64,000 bases of DNA. Origin: Chitinophaga pinensis (GTDB taxonomy: Bacteria; Bacteroidota; Bacteroidia; B-17B0; Aurantibacillaceae). Made by a program: the position numbers and the translations under genes. This document shows positions 62,561 to 64,000 of the stretch, piece after piece. The DNA lies in NCBI GenBank assembly GCA_945860225.1, contig CAMAPT010000007.1, positions 62,001-126,000 of the forward strand. The letters are read 5' to 3'. Numbering within the stretch: position 1 is the stretch's first letter; every line of letters starts with the position of its first letter. The notes beneath the pieces were generated by a model. That model saw only the letters and a program-made list of their open reading frames with translations. It searched no databases and was not told the origin of the DNA.

Positions 62561-63604
62561 CTATGTGTTTTGCAGTGTATATAACCAATCTTTTCCTACC
62601 GTAACGGGTATTTTGTTATCCAAATTTATGAGTGGTGCTTTAATACCATTACCAAATGTTTGGTTGGGATTAATAAATAAGCGCGCTTCGTCCCATGCAT
62701 TTGTTTGCATAAACTGTTCAATGGTTTGGGTGCCGCCTTCTATAATGAGGCTCGAAATGCCTTTTTGAAAACAGTAATTTAATACCTCTTGTGTGCGATT
62801 ATTCCAGTCTATTTTTACAAATTCTGTATGTTCATTTGTTTCTTGTTGCTTGGTATTAAAAATCACTGTTGGCGCATCGTGGTTAAATACATTAAGGTTC
62901 GCATCCAATTCTAAGTATTTGGATAACACCATACGTATAGGATTTTTTCCTTTAGCCAAACGGGCTGTTAATAATGGATTATCAGCTACTAATGTATTGT
63001 GTCCAATTAAAATGGCTTGTTCCTGAGTACGCCAATTATGCACCAATTGTTTGCTTTCGTTTCCGGTTATCCAGTTTTCTGTTTTGTTTTCGGGTAACGG
63101 CCAACGGCTAATGTAACCATCGAGGGTTTGAGCCCATTTTAAAATTACATAAGGCCGTTTTTGTTCATGAAATGTAAAAAAACGTTTGTTTAATTCGCGG
63201 CATTCCTCATCCAATATACCATACTCTACGTTTATTCCTGCATCTCTTAACTTTTGTACCCCTTTGCCCGACACCAAAGGATTTGAATCAAGATTTCCAA
63301 TCACGACGTGTTTAATACCTTTATCAATAATTAAATCGGCGCATGGAGGCGTTTTCCCGAAGTGGGAGCAAGGCTCTAAGGTTACATATAACGTACAGTT
63401 TTTTAGTAATTCATCATTTACTTGCTTGATGGCATTGGGTTCCGCATGAGCACTTCCGTATACCTCGTGGTATCCTTCTGCAATAATTTGGTTTTGGTGC
63501 ACGATGACACAGCCCACCATAGGGTTGGGAGCGACCTTGCCTAAGCCTTGAGCGGCCAATTGAAGGCAGCGTTTCATATACGTTTCGTGCGACTGAATGA
63601 ACAT
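62561..63604 (-). CDS. ribD: Bifunctional riboflavin deaminase-reductase
   Basis: The 347-residue enzyme has the deaminase domain first (about 1-145: G-S-A-H-A-E-P-N-A-I, P-C-S-H-F-G-K-T-P-P-C zinc site) and the reductase domain after it (about 148-347: K-W-A-Q-T-L-D-G-Y, I-I-E-G-G-T). It catalyses the second and third steps of riboflavin synthesis. It heads an operon with the EamA transporter and yigZ. A divergent yicC gene starts 109 bases away. Confidence 0.95.
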   Translation of the reverse strand: MFIQSHETYMKRCLQLAAQGLGKVAPNPMVGCVIVHQNQIIAEGYHEVYGSAHAEPNAIKQVNDELLKNCTLYVTLEPCSHFGKTPPCADLIIDKGIKHVVIGNLDSNPLVSGKGVQKLRDAGINVEYGILDEECRELNKRFFTFHEQKRPYVILKWAQTLDGYISRWPLPENKTENWITGNESKQLVHNWRTQEQAILIGHNTLVADNPLLTARLAKGKNPIRMVLSKYLELDANLNVFNHDAPTVIFNTKQQETNEHTEFVKIDWNNRTQEVLNYCFQKGISSLIIEGGTQTIEQFMQTNAWDEARLFINPNQTFGNGIKAPLINLDNKIPVTVGKDWLYTLQNT

Positions 63605-63713
63605 AAATATCTACCGCAATATTAATGAATCATTTGTTTGTATGAGCAAAAGAAGACGTTTTCTATTCAAAAACCAATTGTTATTTACTTCATAAATTTG
63701 TTACTTTTAGCCC

Positions 63714-64000
63714 ATGCTAAAATCCATGACAGGCTTTGGAAAAGCCACAAAAGAGTTTGAACACAAAACTGTAAGCGTAGAGATTCGTTCTCTGAATAGT
63801 AAAAATATTGACTTAAACTTGCGTTTATCATCTATATATAGAGATAAAGAGCACGAATTGAAAAGTGAAATAACTAAATTACTGGAACGTGGAAAAATAG
63901 ATTTGTCTATTTACGTAGAGTCTAAAACGGTGGAGATGCCTGTGGAAGTGAATACCGAATTGGCAAAGTCTTATTATAATAAAATTAAACAACTGGCTAT
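63714..64000 (+). CDS. yicC: YicC-family endoribonuclease, 3' end outside window
   Basis: The 95 visible codons begin M-L-K-S-M-T-G-F-G-K-A and continue V-E-I-R-S-L-N-S-K-N-I-D-L-N-L-R, the YicC-like N-terminal signature. The gene runs off the right edge. YicC proteins are RNA-processing or RNase-linked factors. A TAAATTTG -7 box lies about 15 bases before the ATG. Confidence 0.92.
   Translation, partial: MLKSMTGFGKATKEFEHKTVSVEIRSLNSKNIDLNLRLSSIYRDKEHELKSEITKLLERGKIDLSIYVESKTVEMPVEVNTELAKSYYNKIKQLA

Overview
The window comes from a chromosome of an AT-rich member of the Bacteroidota, probably Flavobacteriales or a neighbouring order. Several things point there: a type IX secretion (T9SS) C-terminal sorting domain, a T9SS Plug-type protein and a PorE-like protein; the Bacteroidota promoter form TTG-N(about 19)-TAnnTTTG in front of several genes; the gene orders nusB/pabA/DUF1573/yajC/ybbR/coaE and lptE/TPR protein/secG; and a GSCFA-domain protein. 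I see no rRNA, tRNA, CRISPR array or complete insertion sequence.

Layout. 0-3.7 kb is a rearranged accessory stretch: an AAA ATPase gene cut by the window edge, an antitoxin with a decapitated YoeB-like toxin, a second copy of the ATPase gene's last codons, a gene-free hairpin-rich stretch, and a large protein with seven zinc fingers around a Vsr-like nuclease. 3.7-9.0 kb looks like a sulfur locus: OprD-like porin, split YeeE/YedE transporter, universal stress protein, rhodanese and a persulfide-dioxygenase-like MBL-rhodanese fusion, with two copies of one near-palindromic motif upstream. 9.3-10.7 kb is a BLUF blue-light sensor divergent from a SpoIIE-type phosphatase gene broken by one base. 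10.7-53.4 kb is mostly core genome: malic enzyme, NrnA, ndk, hisS, an mlaEFD-type lipid transport operon, a P-type ATPase, UvrD, ssb, secG, lptE, PorE-like, acyltransferase, ferritin, histidine kinase, coaE-to-nusB cluster, PagL-like deacylase, T9SS Plug, LRR kinase, mgtE, a class III aminotransferase and an 18-repeat NHL protein with a T9SS tail.

54.1-60.8 kb is an accessory island bracketed by copies of one dispersed repeat family (53.5-54.0 and 60.8-61.0 kb). It holds a WYL-domain regulator, small membrane proteins, decayed genes, and an operon with two bare caspase-like proteases. A palindrome AAACGCA-N7-TSCGTTT occurs four times in the island (plus one half-site), next to the WYL gene, its neighbours, a broken gene and the first gene of the caspase operon. 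In two cases it lies exactly 22.5 bp upstream of the centre of a -7 promoter box. I infer a WYL-controlled caspase system, in the style of the WYL-controlled phage-defence systems BREX (BrxR) and CBASS (CapW). From 61 kb core genes resume: yigZ, an EamA transporter, ribD and a partial yicC.
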